A stretch of 44,408 nt of DNA from a virus. The translations under genes were made by a program, and so were the position numbers. Where the stretch lies: IMG/VR virus record IMGVR_UViG_3300006112_000022, positions 1 to 44,408 of that record. The stretch is one strand, 5' to 3'. Under the pieces are notes generated by a model. It was not told the origin of the DNA. It did not search any database and saw only the letters and a list, made by a program, of their open reading frames with translations. Positions within the stretch are counted from its first letter, which is position 1. Each line of letters opens with the position of its first letter. Positions 30,544 through 38,989 of the stretch are shown one piece after another.

Positions 30544-31716
30544 TTATGATAGAGAACCAGTGTTCGTAGTTGGGAATGAACGACTATTTCCAGGCCAAAT
30601 AATGCGTACAGCACCTGTACCTCCTGAGCTAGAGCCAGCTCCGCCGCCGCCACCACCGCCGTAAGCAGCCCCAGAACCACCTGAACCTGCACCACCTGCA
30701 CCACCTGGCTGCCCCAATGCTCCACCAGAACCATCACCGGTATTACCAAGTAATCCTACACCGCCTCCGGGACCACCAGTGTGTGTGCCCGTTCCGTATG
30801 ATCCACCGCCTCCGCCACCGCCGCCGCTTCCTCCTGTAGGACCAGAACCAGCTGATCCATAATTACCGCCGTTCCCCCCCGCACCTGAATAACCGCCTGC
30901 GCCGCCGCCGCCGGCACCTATATAAATGTTGCCAGGTCCTCCTTGACCACCGTTACCGCCGTTACCGCCACCGTCACCTACAAATGTTCCACCGCTGCTA
31001 TATGAACCTGAAGGGGCGTTGTTGGCATATCCATTTAGTCCGCCGTGCCCTACACAAGTAGAACCATCTACAAAATAGCTATCGCCTCCACTTGCTGGTG
31101 CTGATGGGGGTCCACGCCATCCTATTTGTACGGAATATCCAAAACCAGGCGTAACTGTATAATTATTTTTGTACCCTAATCCACCGCCACCTCCACCTGA
31201 GTATCCATATCCACCACCGCCTGCAGGGATTTCAATACCACCGCCACCCACGGCTACAACACTTACACTATACACATATGCTGGCACAGTAAACGTTGTA
31301 GATGTATTAGCACTACCTGAAGGTAAGAATATTTGTTCTCCAACTGGTACATGCAATGTTATTGTAGGAGATGTTAAAACAACTGTTCCTGAAGTAGAAA
31401 CTGTGGTTATTTTTAATGTGAATGTAAAAGTTGAACTAGTAGTTGCATTTGAGGTAGTTGATATATTAAAAGAACCTGCGTTATTGCTAATTGTAAAAGA
31501 TCCACTAGTTGCGCTAAAGTTTGCATTTGTAGAAGTACCGTTAACGACCGACCAATATAATGTTGTACCTGTCCCCACACCGGTTGTTGCAATAGAATAA
31601 GTAAACGTGGCAGGTTGACCTATATCAGTTGCTGGACTAGTAAAAGCGTAACTAACTGGTACAGGAGATGCTGCACCTCCTACCCCCTGAACTAAACCTA
31701 AACTTGATAAATGCAT
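30544..31716 (-). CDS. Glycine-rich fibre/adhesin protein
   Basis: The 390-residue protein has two N-terminal beta-rich Ig-like stretches (SYAFTSPATDIGQPATFTYS; STFTFTLKITTVSTSGTVVL), then residues about 150-380 dominated by polyglycine with loops (VGGGGIEIPAGGGGYGYSGG), as in the plus-strand adhesins. It starts four bases after fibre A and so belongs to its transcript. A receptor-binding tip for fibre A is likely. Confidence 0.75.
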   Translation of the reverse strand: MHLSSLGLVQGVGGAASPVPVSYAFTSPATDIGQPATFTYSIATTGVGTGTTLYWSVVNGTSTNANFSATSGSFTISNNAGSFNISTTSNATTSSTFTFTLKITTVSTSGTVVLTSPTITLHVPVGEQIFLPSGSANTSTTFTVPAYVYSVSVVAVGGGGIEIPAGGGGYGYSGGGGGGLGYKNNYTVTPGFGYSVQIGWRGPPSAPASGGDSYFVDGSTCVGHGGLNGYANNAPSGSYSSGGTFVGDGGGNGGNGGQGGPGNIYIGAGGGGAGGYSGAGGNGGNYGSAGSGPTGGSGGGGGGGGSYGTGTHTGGPGGGVGLLGNTGDGSGGALGQPGGAGGAGSGGSGAAYGGGGGGGAGSSSGGTGAVRIIWPGNSRSFPTTNTGSLS

Positions 31717-31720
31717 AATA

Positions 31721-33733
31721 TTAACCGTATGATCCCAATTGTCCTAATACTGAATATGTGCCGCCATTGTTAAAAATAGTGAAAACCATTGTTTCAGTTC
31801 TACTTGCGGTACCAGAAGGTGTTGTTGCGTTAATCCATTTTGGTGATATTGTTGTAGAATTTGCAGTGCTAGAAGTACTGATAGAAATGTTACTTGCAAT
31901 ATAAGGGGTTGCACCTTGAACTAACACAACAACTATTACAGTTGCTCTACTTGCAGTGCTATCAAAATTCGTAAGACCTACAGTAAAGTTTCCTGCAATA
32001 CTTGTATGATAGAAAGTTGTACCTGTACTAAAATCATGTGCTGTTAAACCGGTTGCACCTGTCTTAGCAACAAAAACTTCTTGTGATTGATGGAATACAG
32101 ATTCACCTGAGACTGCCAAACTAACTAATGTTCCTGTACTAGTAATGTTAGGTTGTGCTGCTGTAGTTAATGTGCCAGTTAAGTTAGTAGCAGAGACATT
32201 ACCAGTTCCGCCAGTACCTACAGTTAAGTTACCGGTGATACCAATGTCACCAGCATGGCTACCATAATATGTGCTGATTGCATTAGTGCCTGTACTATCT
32301 TGTATATTTGCAACTTTAACATAGTTAGTTACATTTAAGTTTGTTAAGGTACCGACACTGGTAATATTTGGTTGCGCCGCAGTTGTCAACGTACCTGTTA
32401 GATATGTTGCACTGACCAAGTTGCCACCACTTAATGAGTTACTTGAACCCATCGTAGTGTTTACTAGGGTACCAACGCTAGTGATGTTTGGTTGTGCAGC
32501 AGTAGTTAAAGTACCAGTGAAATAGTTAGCACTGACTAAGTTACCACCTGTTAATGAGTTTGCACCACCTAATGTAGTATTAATTAAAGTTCCAACGCTT
32601 GTAATATTAGGTTGTGCGGCAACACTAACTGTATTAGCAATGTTTGCATTAGGTGCCCAACCTGTAATATTTGCACCAGTGATTGATGTTAATAGTGACC
32701 CGTTGCCAGTGAAATAGTTTGCAGTTACTAAGTTACCTAAAGTAGCGTTGCCTGAAGTAATATTTGCACCGCTAGTTATATTACCAGTTACATTTAAGTT
32801 AGCTAGTGTACCTACACTAGTGATGTTTGGTTGAGCGTTTGTAGTCAACACACCAGTAAAGTAATTGGCACTGATTAAATTACCACCGGTTAGTGAGTTT
32901 GCACCTCCTAATGTAGTGTTGATTAGAGTACCTACACTTGTAATATTTGGTTGTGCTTGTGTCGTAAGCGTACCGGCAAAATAGTTTGCAGTTAATAAGT
33001 TACCTAGGTTAGCATTACCTGATGTAATATTTGCAGTAACAGTTAAACTAGCAAGGGTACCTACACTTGTAATATTTGGCTGTACTGCCGTTGTCAGTGT
33101 ACCTGTTAGGTAAGTAGCACTTACTAGATTACCCCCGGTTAATGCGTTACTTGAACCCATTGTAGTGTTTACCAGTGTACCTACACTAGTGATGTTTGGT
33201 TGTACTTGTGTAGTTAATGTACCTGTGAAATAGTTTGATGTAATTAAATTACCTAAACTAGCATTACCTGCAGTGACATTGCCTGTACCTGTGTTCAAAT
33301 TACCAGCTACGTTTACACTATTGGTTGTGACAATTAATACATTGCTAGTTCCACCGACACTTACAGCAACATTCCCACCGCTACTAGTAACTGCAACGTT
33401 GCTAGTTCCATTACTAATAGCAGTTGAATTGATTGTTGCCCAACTCAACCCACCGGCACCGTTGGTTTGAAGATATTGTCCGCTGGAACCACCGGTAATA
33501 GTAACATTGCCTACTGCGCTTAAGTTAGATAACCCATTGACATTTAAACTACTCAATGTGCCCAAACTTGTAATATTGGGTTGTGCGGAAGCAGTTACAG
33601 TACCTACACTAGTAATACCGCTGTTGATAGTAGTATAAACACGATTCCACACACTGTTGGCAGAATCATATTGAAAAACTGTTCCATTTATTGTTGTTTG
33701 TTGTCCATTTGAGGGGCTTACGGGCCATGCCAT
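31721..33733 (-). CDS. Tail fibre protein A
   Basis: The 670-residue protein begins MAWPVSPSNGQQTTINGTVF and contains nine QPNITSxGTL repeats, with sub-repeats such as TTLGGANSLTGGNLVSANYF. The last 110 residues (FHQSQEVFVAKTGATGL ... QLGSYG) are non-repetitive and resemble the fibre B end. It heads the minus-strand fibre operon behind a late box and AAGGAAT. The internal repeats are also DNA repeats, so length variation by recombination is expected. Confidence 0.85.
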   Translation of the reverse strand: MAWPVSPSNGQQTTINGTVFQYDSANSVWNRVYTTINSGITSVGTVTASAQPNITSLGTLSSLNVNGLSNLSAVGNVTITGGSSGQYLQTNGAGGLSWATINSTAISNGTSNVAVTSSGGNVAVSVGGTSNVLIVTTNSVNVAGNLNTGTGNVTAGNASLGNLITSNYFTGTLTTQVQPNITSVGTLVNTTMGSSNALTGGNLVSATYLTGTLTTAVQPNITSVGTLASLTVTANITSGNANLGNLLTANYFAGTLTTQAQPNITSVGTLINTTLGGANSLTGGNLISANYFTGVLTTNAQPNITSVGTLANLNVTGNITSGANITSGNATLGNLVTANYFTGNGSLLTSITGANITGWAPNANIANTVSVAAQPNITSVGTLINTTLGGANSLTGGNLVSANYFTGTLTTAAQPNITSVGTLVNTTMGSSNSLSGGNLVSATYLTGTLTTAAQPNITSVGTLTNLNVTNYVKVANIQDSTGTNAISTYYGSHAGDIGITGNLTVGTGGTGNVSATNLTGTLTTAAQPNITSTGTLVSLAVSGESVFHQSQEVFVAKTGATGLTAHDFSTGTTFYHTSIAGNFTVGLTNFDSTASRATVIVVVLVQGATPYIASNISISTSSTANSTTISPKWINATTPSGTASRTETMVFTIFNNGGTYSVLGQLGSYG

Positions 33734-33756
33734 AGTGAAATTCCTTAGTACTTTTG

Positions 33757-33764
33757 TATTTAGC
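33757..33764 (-). promoter_or_regulatory. Late promoter box for fibre A (GCTAAATA)
   Basis: Minus-strand TAAATA core 23 bases before the ATG at 33733, followed by CAAAAGTAC; back to back with an early promoter on the plus strand. Confidence 0.6.
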
Positions 33765-33772
33765 TCAAAAGG

Positions 33773-33801
33773 TTGACACTAATGCCCAAACATAGTATAA
33801 T
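33773..33801 (+). promoter_or_regulatory. Consensus sigma70 promoter
   Basis: TTGACA (33773-33778), 17-base spacer, TATAAT (33796-33801): full consensus. Six bases separate the -10 box from ATG 33808, so transcription should begin at the start codon. Confidence 0.85.
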
Positions 33802-33807
33802 ATGGTT

Positions 33808-34323
33808 ATGTTAAGAGAACACCTACTCAATCGTCATTTAGACTTAGAACTGCATCGTCCTATGATGGACGAAGATGAGGGTGTGGCTACATTTTACTTG
33901 TATAACTTGAGTGGTCAACTAGTTGGCTATCAAAAATATAGACCTGCAGGCGAGAAAAAGCCCAGCAACAATCCCAAGCTAGGTAAGTATTATACATACA
34001 GAAAGCAACCCACATTGGCAGTTTGGGGTGTTGAAAGTTTACATTTAACCCCACATGTTGTATTTTTGACAGAGGGCTTGTTTGACGCCGCAAGATTGAC
34101 AAGTCGCGGTGTTAGTGCTTTAGCAGTACTAAGTAACAACCCCAGTCCTGACCTACGCAATTGGCTTACTTGTTTGAATAGAAAAGTTGTTGCAGTTTGT
34201 GACAACGATGCAGCAGGTCGTAAACTAGCAAAGTTTGGCGATGTTGCAGTCTATACAGACAAAAAAGATTTGGGTGACAGTAGTGAGGAATATGTTACCA
34301 ATCTATTAAAGGAGTTCGTATGA
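33808..34323 (+). CDS. Toprim-domain protein
   Basis: The 171-residue product contains VVFLTEGLFDAARL and VVAVCDNDAAGRKLAKFG, which match the acidic Glu and DxD strands of the Toprim fold used by DnaG primases, topoisomerases and OLD nucleases. Only the N-terminal helper part and the Toprim core are present, so it is a stand-alone domain. ATG 33808 was chosen over 33802 because the latter overlaps the promoter; both are in frame. A role in DNA replication or primer handling is inferred. ATGA overlap with the next gene. Confidence 0.7.
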   Translation: MLREHLLNRHLDLELHRPMMDEDEGVATFYLYNLSGQLVGYQKYRPAGEKKPSNNPKLGKYYTYRKQPTLAVWGVESLHLTPHVVFLTEGLFDAARLTSRGVSALAVLSNNPSPDLRNWLTCLNRKVVAVCDNDAAGRKLAKFGDVAVYTDKKDLGDSSEEYVTNLLKEFV

Positions 34324-34706
34324 ATTTGACAAAGTACGGTAAGTACAAATTACAGAATAAACTAGCACTATATAAAGTAGATAAGGACTTTGCTGACCCT
34401 ATCTACAATTACCTTGTGCATGGGTACAATCCGGGTTCATTTTTCACAAGCGTGTTAGCCAATGACTTCATGGATGCTATATCACGTTCACATCCTTCGA
34501 ACACAATTCTTGCATTGAAAAATTTAGTGTGTTTCATTGTCAACGAAATGCCTCACGGAATCACACATGGTTCTTATGAAGCGGTTGACGCATGGACAAA
34601 GTTGTCTACTGAGGAACGTAGGAAAGTATTAGAAGAATGTAGGCTAATCTTTACTGAAAAAGAAGAAATTATAAAGGTTCTCAAAGATGAGCCGTTAAGC
34701 ATTTAG
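34320..34706 (+). CDS. Hypothetical protein, 128 aa
   Basis: A helical, charged protein beginning MNLTKYGKYKLQNKLALYKV. It is translationally coupled to the Toprim gene by ATGA. It ends in TAG; readthrough would add six residues before TGA. No family recognised. Confidence 0.6.
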   Translation: MNLTKYGKYKLQNKLALYKVDKDFADPIYNYLVHGYNPGSFFTSVLANDFMDAISRSHPSNTILALKNLVCFIVNEMPHGITHGSYEAVDAWTKLSTEERRKVLEECRLIFTEKEEIIKVLKDEPLSI

Positions 34707-34723
34707 TACTACAAAAATAAAAG

Positions 34724-34752
34724 TTGACAATAAATCCAACACCTGCTATACT
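34724..34752 (+). promoter_or_regulatory. Near-consensus sigma70 promoter
   Basis: TTGACA (34724-34729), 17-base spacer, TATACT (34747-34752), then six bases to ATG 34759: the same leaderless arrangement as at 33808. Confidence 0.8.
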
Positions 34753-34758
34753 TACAGT

Positions 34759-35217
34759 ATGAAAATTGAAATCGTAACTAGTTCAGTCAAACGCCGAATC
34801 GTTATTGACCTCGTGACTAAATTCTTGACCAAAGAATTGAAGTTAGAGAATAGCACTTACGGTTTAACAATTTACAATGCCCCAGGCTTACGCAAGCGTG
34901 AGGGCAACAATGGAATGGTTGCCAAAACAGGTGACCGTGAAATGCAAATGTTTGTGGATGGTGGTCTTAGTGAATGTGACTTGATCTTGTGTATCGCACA
35001 TGAAATGGTTCATGTTAAGCAAATTGCAAAAGGTCAACTATCATTGAGCAAACGAAACAAAAATCTCTGGTTCGGTCAGCGTATTCTAAAAGAATACCAT
35101 GAGCGTCCTTGGGAACAGGAAGCGTTCGCCCGTGAACGCCTCTTAGCTACCCGTGCAATGATCTATGTTGAAAAACAAATGGTCAAACGCATTGACAAAC
35201 TTGTAAAAAATGCTTGA
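34759..35217 (+). CDS. Small zinc-metallopeptidase-like protein (HExxH)
   Basis: The 152-residue protein has LILCIAHEMVHVKQ with H81-E82-x-x-H85, the zinc site of SprT/IrrE-like peptidases. A third ligand may come from the WEQEAFARE segment about 35 residues later. It has a compact size like other stand-alone phage peptidases of this type. No ribosome site is visible and none would fit, since the promoter -10 box ends six bases before the ATG. It lies just ahead of the MoxR gene, near a second HExxH protein at 36699. Confidence 0.65.
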   Translation: MKIEIVTSSVKRRIVIDLVTKFLTKELKLENSTYGLTIYNAPGLRKREGNNGMVAKTGDREMQMFVDGGLSECDLILCIAHEMVHVKQIAKGQLSLSKRNKNLWFGQRILKEYHERPWEQEAFARERLLATRAMIYVEKQMVKRIDKLVKNA

Positions 35218-35242
35218 CGAGAAATCAAATCAAGCATACAAT
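35214..35242 (+). promoter_or_regulatory. Sigma70 promoter for the MoxR gene
   Basis: TTGACG (35214-35219), 17-base spacer, TACAAT (35237-35242). A normal leader with AGGAG follows before ATG 35286. Confidence 0.75.
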
Positions 35243-35285
35243 GCAAGTTCTTTAATTTTTTCTAAGCCAACAACAGGAGTTAATA

Positions 35286-36404
35286 ATGGCATCAGCAAGT
35301 CCCGTCAGTGACAATCACACAATCACTGCAATTCAAGCCGCTCGTTCACTGAAACAAGCAATGAAAGCAAAACGCCCCGTGTTCTTGTGGGGTCCTCCCG
35401 GTATCGGTAAGAGTGATGTTGTTCAACAACTAGCAATTGAGCTTGGTGGTTCTAAAGACGCAATGATTGACTTGCGTATGGCACAAATGGAGCCTACTGA
35501 CATTCGTGGTATCCCATTCTTCAACAAAGACTTGAACAAGATGGATTGGGCTGAGCCAGTTGACTTGCCAAGCAAAGAGTTTGCAAAACAATTTGACACT
35601 GTGATTTTGTTCTTGGACGAAATGAACAGTGCGCCTCCTGCTGTACAGGCAGCAGGATATCAACTTATCTTGAACCGTCGTGTTGGTAAGTATGTATTGC
35701 CAGATAATGTCGTTATCGTTGCCGCAGGTAACCGTGACAGTGATAAAGGTGTTACATATCGTATGCCAATGCCCCTTGCTAATCGTTTCGTTCACTTGGA
35801 AATGCGCCCTGACTTCAATGCTTGGCAGTTGTGGGCTGTGAACAACAACATTCACAAAGACGTTGTTGGTTATCTCTCATTCGCAAAAAATGACATGTAC
35901 GAATTTGATGCCAAGTCAAGTTCACGTGCATTCGCTACACCTCGTTCATGGTGTTTCGTGTCTGACTTGTTGAATGACGAGGACAACATTGATACTGATT
36001 CATTGTTCAACTTGGTTGCAGGTGCTGTTGGTGACGGTCTTGCTGTGAAGTTCATGGCTCACCGCAAAGTTGCAGGTAAAATGCCCGCACCAGCAGACAT
36101 TCTTGAAGGCAAGGTCAAAGACTTGCAGGTCAAAGAAATTTCTGCTATGTACTCATTGACAATTTCAATGTGCTATGAGTTGAAGGATGCGATTGAAAAC
36201 AAACGAGTGGACAACAAAAAGTTCCACGAAATGGCATACAACTTCATTGAATACATGATGAAAAACTTTGAAACAGAGTTGGTCGTTATGGGTGCTAAGA
36301 TTGCGTTGAAAACATATCGTTTGCCAATTGAACCAACTCAATTGAAAAACTTTGACGAGTTCCACAAAAAATACGGCAAATACATTGTTGATGCCGGTAA
36401 CTGA
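35286..36404 (+). CDS. MoxR-family AAA+ ATPase
   Basis: The 372-residue protein has Walker A GPPGIGKS (36-43), Walker B ILFLDE (107-112), and the MoxR-type segment AAGNRDSDKGVTYRMPMPLANRF with sensor 1 Asn and the Arg finger region. MoxR ATPases work with VWA-domain partners to insert metal cofactors or remodel proteins; such a partner is encoded at 36699. Ribosome site ACAGGAG. A strong terminator follows, so partial readthrough or the promoter at 36640 must feed the VWA gene. Confidence 0.88.
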   Translation: MASASPVSDNHTITAIQAARSLKQAMKAKRPVFLWGPPGIGKSDVVQQLAIELGGSKDAMIDLRMAQMEPTDIRGIPFFNKDLNKMDWAEPVDLPSKEFAKQFDTVILFLDEMNSAPPAVQAAGYQLILNRRVGKYVLPDNVVIVAAGNRDSDKGVTYRMPMPLANRFVHLEMRPDFNAWQLWAVNNNIHKDVVGYLSFAKNDMYEFDAKSSSRAFATPRSWCFVSDLLNDEDNIDTDSLFNLVAGAVGDGLAVKFMAHRKVAGKMPAPADILEGKVKDLQVKEISAMYSLTISMCYELKDAIENKRVDNKKFHEMAYNFIEYMMKNFETELVVMGAKIALKTYRLPIEPTQLKNFDEFHKKYGKYIVDAGN

Positions 36405-36428
36405 TTGTCAACAGTAAGTTGACTCCCT

Positions 36429-36444
36429 AGTGTCGCAAGACACT
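36429..36444 (+). other. GNRA hairpin between the MoxR gene and its terminator
   Basis: AGTGTC-GCAA-GACACT is a 6-bp stem with a GCAA tetraloop, four bases ahead of the terminator stem. Confidence 0.6.
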
Positions 36445-36448
36445 CTTG

Positions 36449-36484
36449 GGGGTGAGGATAGAAATGTTCTCACCCCATTTTTTT
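36449..36484 (+). terminator. Rho-independent terminator after the MoxR gene
   Basis: GGGGTGAG, 12-base loop, CTCACCCC, then A and seven T. Confidence 0.85.
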
Positions 36485-36497
36485 CTAAGGAATTAAT

Positions 36498-36650
36498 ATG
36501 TCAGGTAAAAAATATTTCTATGCACTTGGTCAACGTGTCCGCGCACAAGGATTTAGCAAGGACGAAGGAATGGCATTGTACTGTATTGAGGCAGGTGCCC
36601 ATTATGCTCGTATTGCGTTTGACGCAGGTTATCGTGGACTTGCGCTTTAA
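36498..36650 (+). CDS. Small protein, 50 aa
   Basis: ATG 36498 lies behind TAAGGAATTAAT and opens a 50-codon frame ending TAA at 36650. The product (MSGKKYFYALGQRVRAQGFS at the start) is compact, basic at the N-terminus and ends in AFDAGYRGLAL. Codon use matches the neighbours. A longer frame at 36430-36702 in another phase looks non-coding. Function unknown. Confidence 0.6.
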   Translation: MSGKKYFYALGQRVRAQGFSKDEGMALYCIEAGAHYARIAFDAGYRGLAL

Positions 36651-36668
36651 TATGGTTTGTGCTATAAT
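36640..36668 (+). promoter_or_regulatory. Sigma70 promoter for the metallopeptidase/VWA gene
   Basis: TTGCGC (36640-36645), 17-base spacer, TATAAT (36663-36668), overlapping the end of the small gene; AGAGG lies before ATG 36699. Confidence 0.65.
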
Positions 36669-36698
36669 CATCATATCAGAATTAATTAGAGGTTTAAC

Positions 36699-37973
36699 AT
36701 GAGCGAAGTCATTGGTAGTAAAAAGAAAACACGCAATTCAAAATTTGATAATCTTGTAGGTCCAACTGAACCCAAGATTGATGCCGAAGCACGAGAAATG
36801 CTTGTCTCTGCTCGTATTGGTTTATTATTGCGTCATGCATTCTTTGGTAACCTGGCTACTCGTTTGAAACTTGTCAATGGTGATGAGTGGTTGAGTACAG
36901 CGGCTACTGATGGCCAAACATTCTATTACAATAGCCGCTTCATTAAAATGTTGAAAACTAAAGAAGTTGAGTTCTTAGTAGCACATGAGGTATTGCACGT
37001 GGTTTACGATCACATGGGTCGCCGTAATCATCGTGATCCTCAAATCTGGAACATTGCTGATGACTATGCAGTTAACGCAGACTTGAAGCGACACAAAGTT
37101 GGTCAATTCATTACTACTGTGCCTTGCTTGTATGAACAAAAATATGATGGCAAGGCAGCAGAGGAAATCTATGATGACTTGATGAAGAATGTTCAGAAGA
37201 TTAACATTGACTCATTGATTGACCAGTTGCTTGACGACCACATGGATGGTGATGGTGACGAGGGTGAAGGTGGTGATGGTGAACAAAAAGGCAAAGGTCG
37301 TCCTCAACTTTCACAAGAAGAAAAAGACCGTATTCGTCAAGAAGTCAAACAAGCAATTATCAATGCCGCACAAAGTGCAGAAGCAGGTACATTGCCAGTA
37401 GGTGTTGAACGATTGGTTCGTCAAGTTACTGATCCAGTCATGCCTTGGCGTGAACTGATTCAAACAAACTTGACTAGCGCAATTCGTACTGACTATTCTT
37501 GGATGCGTCCTTCTCGCAGAGGTTGGCACATGGATGCAGTTATGCCAGGCATGACTCCGGGTGAAGAGATTGACGTTGTTGTGTCTATTGACATGAGTGG
37601 GTCAATCAGTGACAAACAAGCACAAGCATTCTTGGGTGAAATCGCAGGCATGATGAATGCGTTTGATGGCTACAAAGTTCATGTATTCTGTTTTGATACT
37701 AAGTGGTACAATCCACAAGACTTTACTAGCGAGAACATGGATAGCATTGAAGAATACAAACCACAAGGTGGTGGCGGTACTGACTTTGATGTTATCTTTG
37801 ACTACTTGAAAGAAATTGGTAATGTACCAAAACGCTTGATTGTTTTCACTGACGGATATCCTTGTGGTTCATGGGGTGATCCTGACTACTGTGACACAAC
37901 TTGGATCGTTCATGGTGACCCTGACCCAAAACCCCCATTCGGTCAGTGTGCGGTGTACGATGAACATAAATGA
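36699..37973 (+). CDS. Putative metallopeptidase/VWA-like protein, MoxR partner
   Basis: The 424-residue protein has two parts. The N-terminal half holds FLVAHEVLHVVYDHMGRR, an HExxH zinc motif followed by NIADDYAVN. An acidic Gly/Asp/Glu linker (residues about 175-205) leads to a VWA-like domain with VVVSIDMSGSIS, GGGGTDFDV and VFTDGYP, the DxSxS...T...D metal-ion-dependent adhesion site. This is the DUF2201-type architecture that is commonly paired with MoxR ATPases. Together with the gene at 35286 it would form a two-component remodelling or protease system; its target in phage infection is unknown. The stop overlaps the next gene. Confidence 0.85.
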   Translation: MSEVIGSKKKTRNSKFDNLVGPTEPKIDAEAREMLVSARIGLLLRHAFFGNLATRLKLVNGDEWLSTAATDGQTFYYNSRFIKMLKTKEVEFLVAHEVLHVVYDHMGRRNHRDPQIWNIADDYAVNADLKRHKVGQFITTVPCLYEQKYDGKAAEEIYDDLMKNVQKINIDSLIDQLLDDHMDGDGDEGEGGDGEQKGKGRPQLSQEEKDRIRQEVKQAIINAAQSAEAGTLPVGVERLVRQVTDPVMPWRELIQTNLTSAIRTDYSWMRPSRRGWHMDAVMPGMTPGEEIDVVVSIDMSGSISDKQAQAFLGEIAGMMNAFDGYKVHVFCFDTKWYNPQDFTSENMDSIEEYKPQGGGGTDFDVIFDYLKEIGNVPKRLIVFTDGYPCGSWGDPDYCDTTWIVHGDPDPKPPFGQCAVYDEHK

Positions 37974-38224
37974 TTGAGCGAGAACTTGATCCATATGTTT
38001 GGTTTGGTGAGAGAGAAATCTCTCCCATTCCACGCCATTTTGTAAAAGCATCTACTCCAATGTCAAATGAGAATCATGTTTGGGTAATTACAAGACTCAA
38101 AGGTCGATATGGTATAGGTATATCTGAAAACGATAATGAGTTTCTATCTAGTCTAGAGAGCTTTTTCTACTTTGAAGATCCAGGCGAAGCGATGATGTAC
38201 GAATTGCGCTGGTCCGGAAAATAA
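37970..38224 (+). CDS. Hypothetical protein, 84 aa
   Basis: A small aromatic-rich protein (MIERELDPYVWFGEREISPI at the start) with an ATGA overlap to the VWA gene. Residues 35-60 (HVWVITRLKGRYGIGISEND) look like a beta hairpin. It may be a partner of the VWA protein by position only. Confidence 0.6.
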   Translation: MIERELDPYVWFGEREISPIPRHFVKASTPMSNENHVWVITRLKGRYGIGISENDNEFLSSLESFFYFEDPGEAMMYELRWSGK

Positions 38225-38243
38225 TTTAACACAATAAAACTTA

Positions 38244-38251
38244 TGTAAATA
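38244..38251 (+). promoter_or_regulatory. Possible late promoter box (TGTAAATA)
   Basis: TAAATA core 23 bases before the ATG at 38275, with GAGGAGAT between; weaker context than the other boxes. Confidence 0.3.
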
Positions 38252-38274
38252 TAGTATCCTTGAGGAGATATTAT

Positions 38275-38982
38275 ATGAGTTTTTTAAAACACGTTGGTAA
38301 ACATGGTGAGCGCAAAGTAGCAGTTCTATTTCGTGAAGTGCCCAATGAACCACACATGTGCCTAGTTACATACACTGAATTATTGAATCGTCACATTCAC
38401 GATCCAATGATGTCATGCATCGAAGGTTCGATTGGTCAACAAAGTGAAAATCTTGCTGACGCATTAAGTCGCACACATACGGCTGATGGCAAATATATTT
38501 TGAACGTATTGCACAAAGAAGGTCTAATTAAGAAAGTTCAAACTGAACAAGTAGTAATGACACCCAACCCAAGCACTAAAATTAAACTTAGTGAATTGAA
38601 TGTTATTCTTAATGAAATGGCACAAGGTGAAGCAGCAATTAAAAAACTTGCTGACATGGATGCTAGTTTGGGAATGCAAACCCCAGCAGAAATTGCTAAA
38701 AGAATGCGTGATAACAATGCAGCACAGACACCACCAAAAGGTATTGCAGGTAGCCAAGATGTATTAGGTGATACTGCATTAGCAAATAACTTACGTACAC
38801 AAGCACAACGCATGGCAGCAGAAGCAAAAGGTTTATTGGCTGAAAGCGCACGACTAGAACAACAAGCAAATGAAATGCTTGGAATTCCAACTGCAACACA
38901 GATTAATGAAACAGTAACAACAAGTGCTGAACCAGTTAAAAGAGGTAGAGGTCGTCCTGCAAAGGCAAAATCCCTAGCATAA
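38275..38982 (+). CDS. Hypothetical protein with AT-hook-like tail
   Basis: Start set at ATG 38275 behind TGAGGAGATATT; an earlier in-frame ATG at 38260 lies upstream of the ribosome site. The 235-residue protein has an N-terminal alpha/beta domain (VAVLFREVPNEPHMCLVTYT ... DALSRTHTADGKYILNVL), a helical Ala/Glu-rich middle (RTQAQRMAAEAKGLLAESAR) and a basic C-terminus KRGRGRPAKAK. The RGRP core is an AT-hook that binds the minor groove of A+T-rich DNA, which suits a transcription- or nucleoid-related role. A weak TAAATA box lies at 38244-38251. Confidence 0.65.
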   Translation: MSFLKHVGKHGERKVAVLFREVPNEPHMCLVTYTELLNRHIHDPMMSCIEGSIGQQSENLADALSRTHTADGKYILNVLHKEGLIKKVQTEQVVMTPNPSTKIKLSELNVILNEMAQGEAAIKKLADMDASLGMQTPAEIAKRMRDNNAAQTPPKGIAGSQDVLGDTALANNLRTQAQRMAAEAKGLLAESARLEQQANEMLGIPTATQINETVTTSAEPVKRGRGRPAKAKSLA

Positions 38983-38989
38983 GTACATA

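Noticed and set aside
31169-31600. Plus-strand proline-rich frame opposite the glycine-rich fibre gene
   Set aside because: Complement of polyglycine and Thr/Val codons; not a real gene.
28253-33733. Possible diversity-generating retroelement at the fibre genes
   Set aside because: No reverse transcriptase gene or A-biased template repeat was seen in the window.
36430-36702. 90-codon frame between the MoxR and VWA genes
   Set aside because: It spans the terminator, lacks a ribosome site and overlaps the better-supported 50-codon gene at 36498-36650 in another phase.
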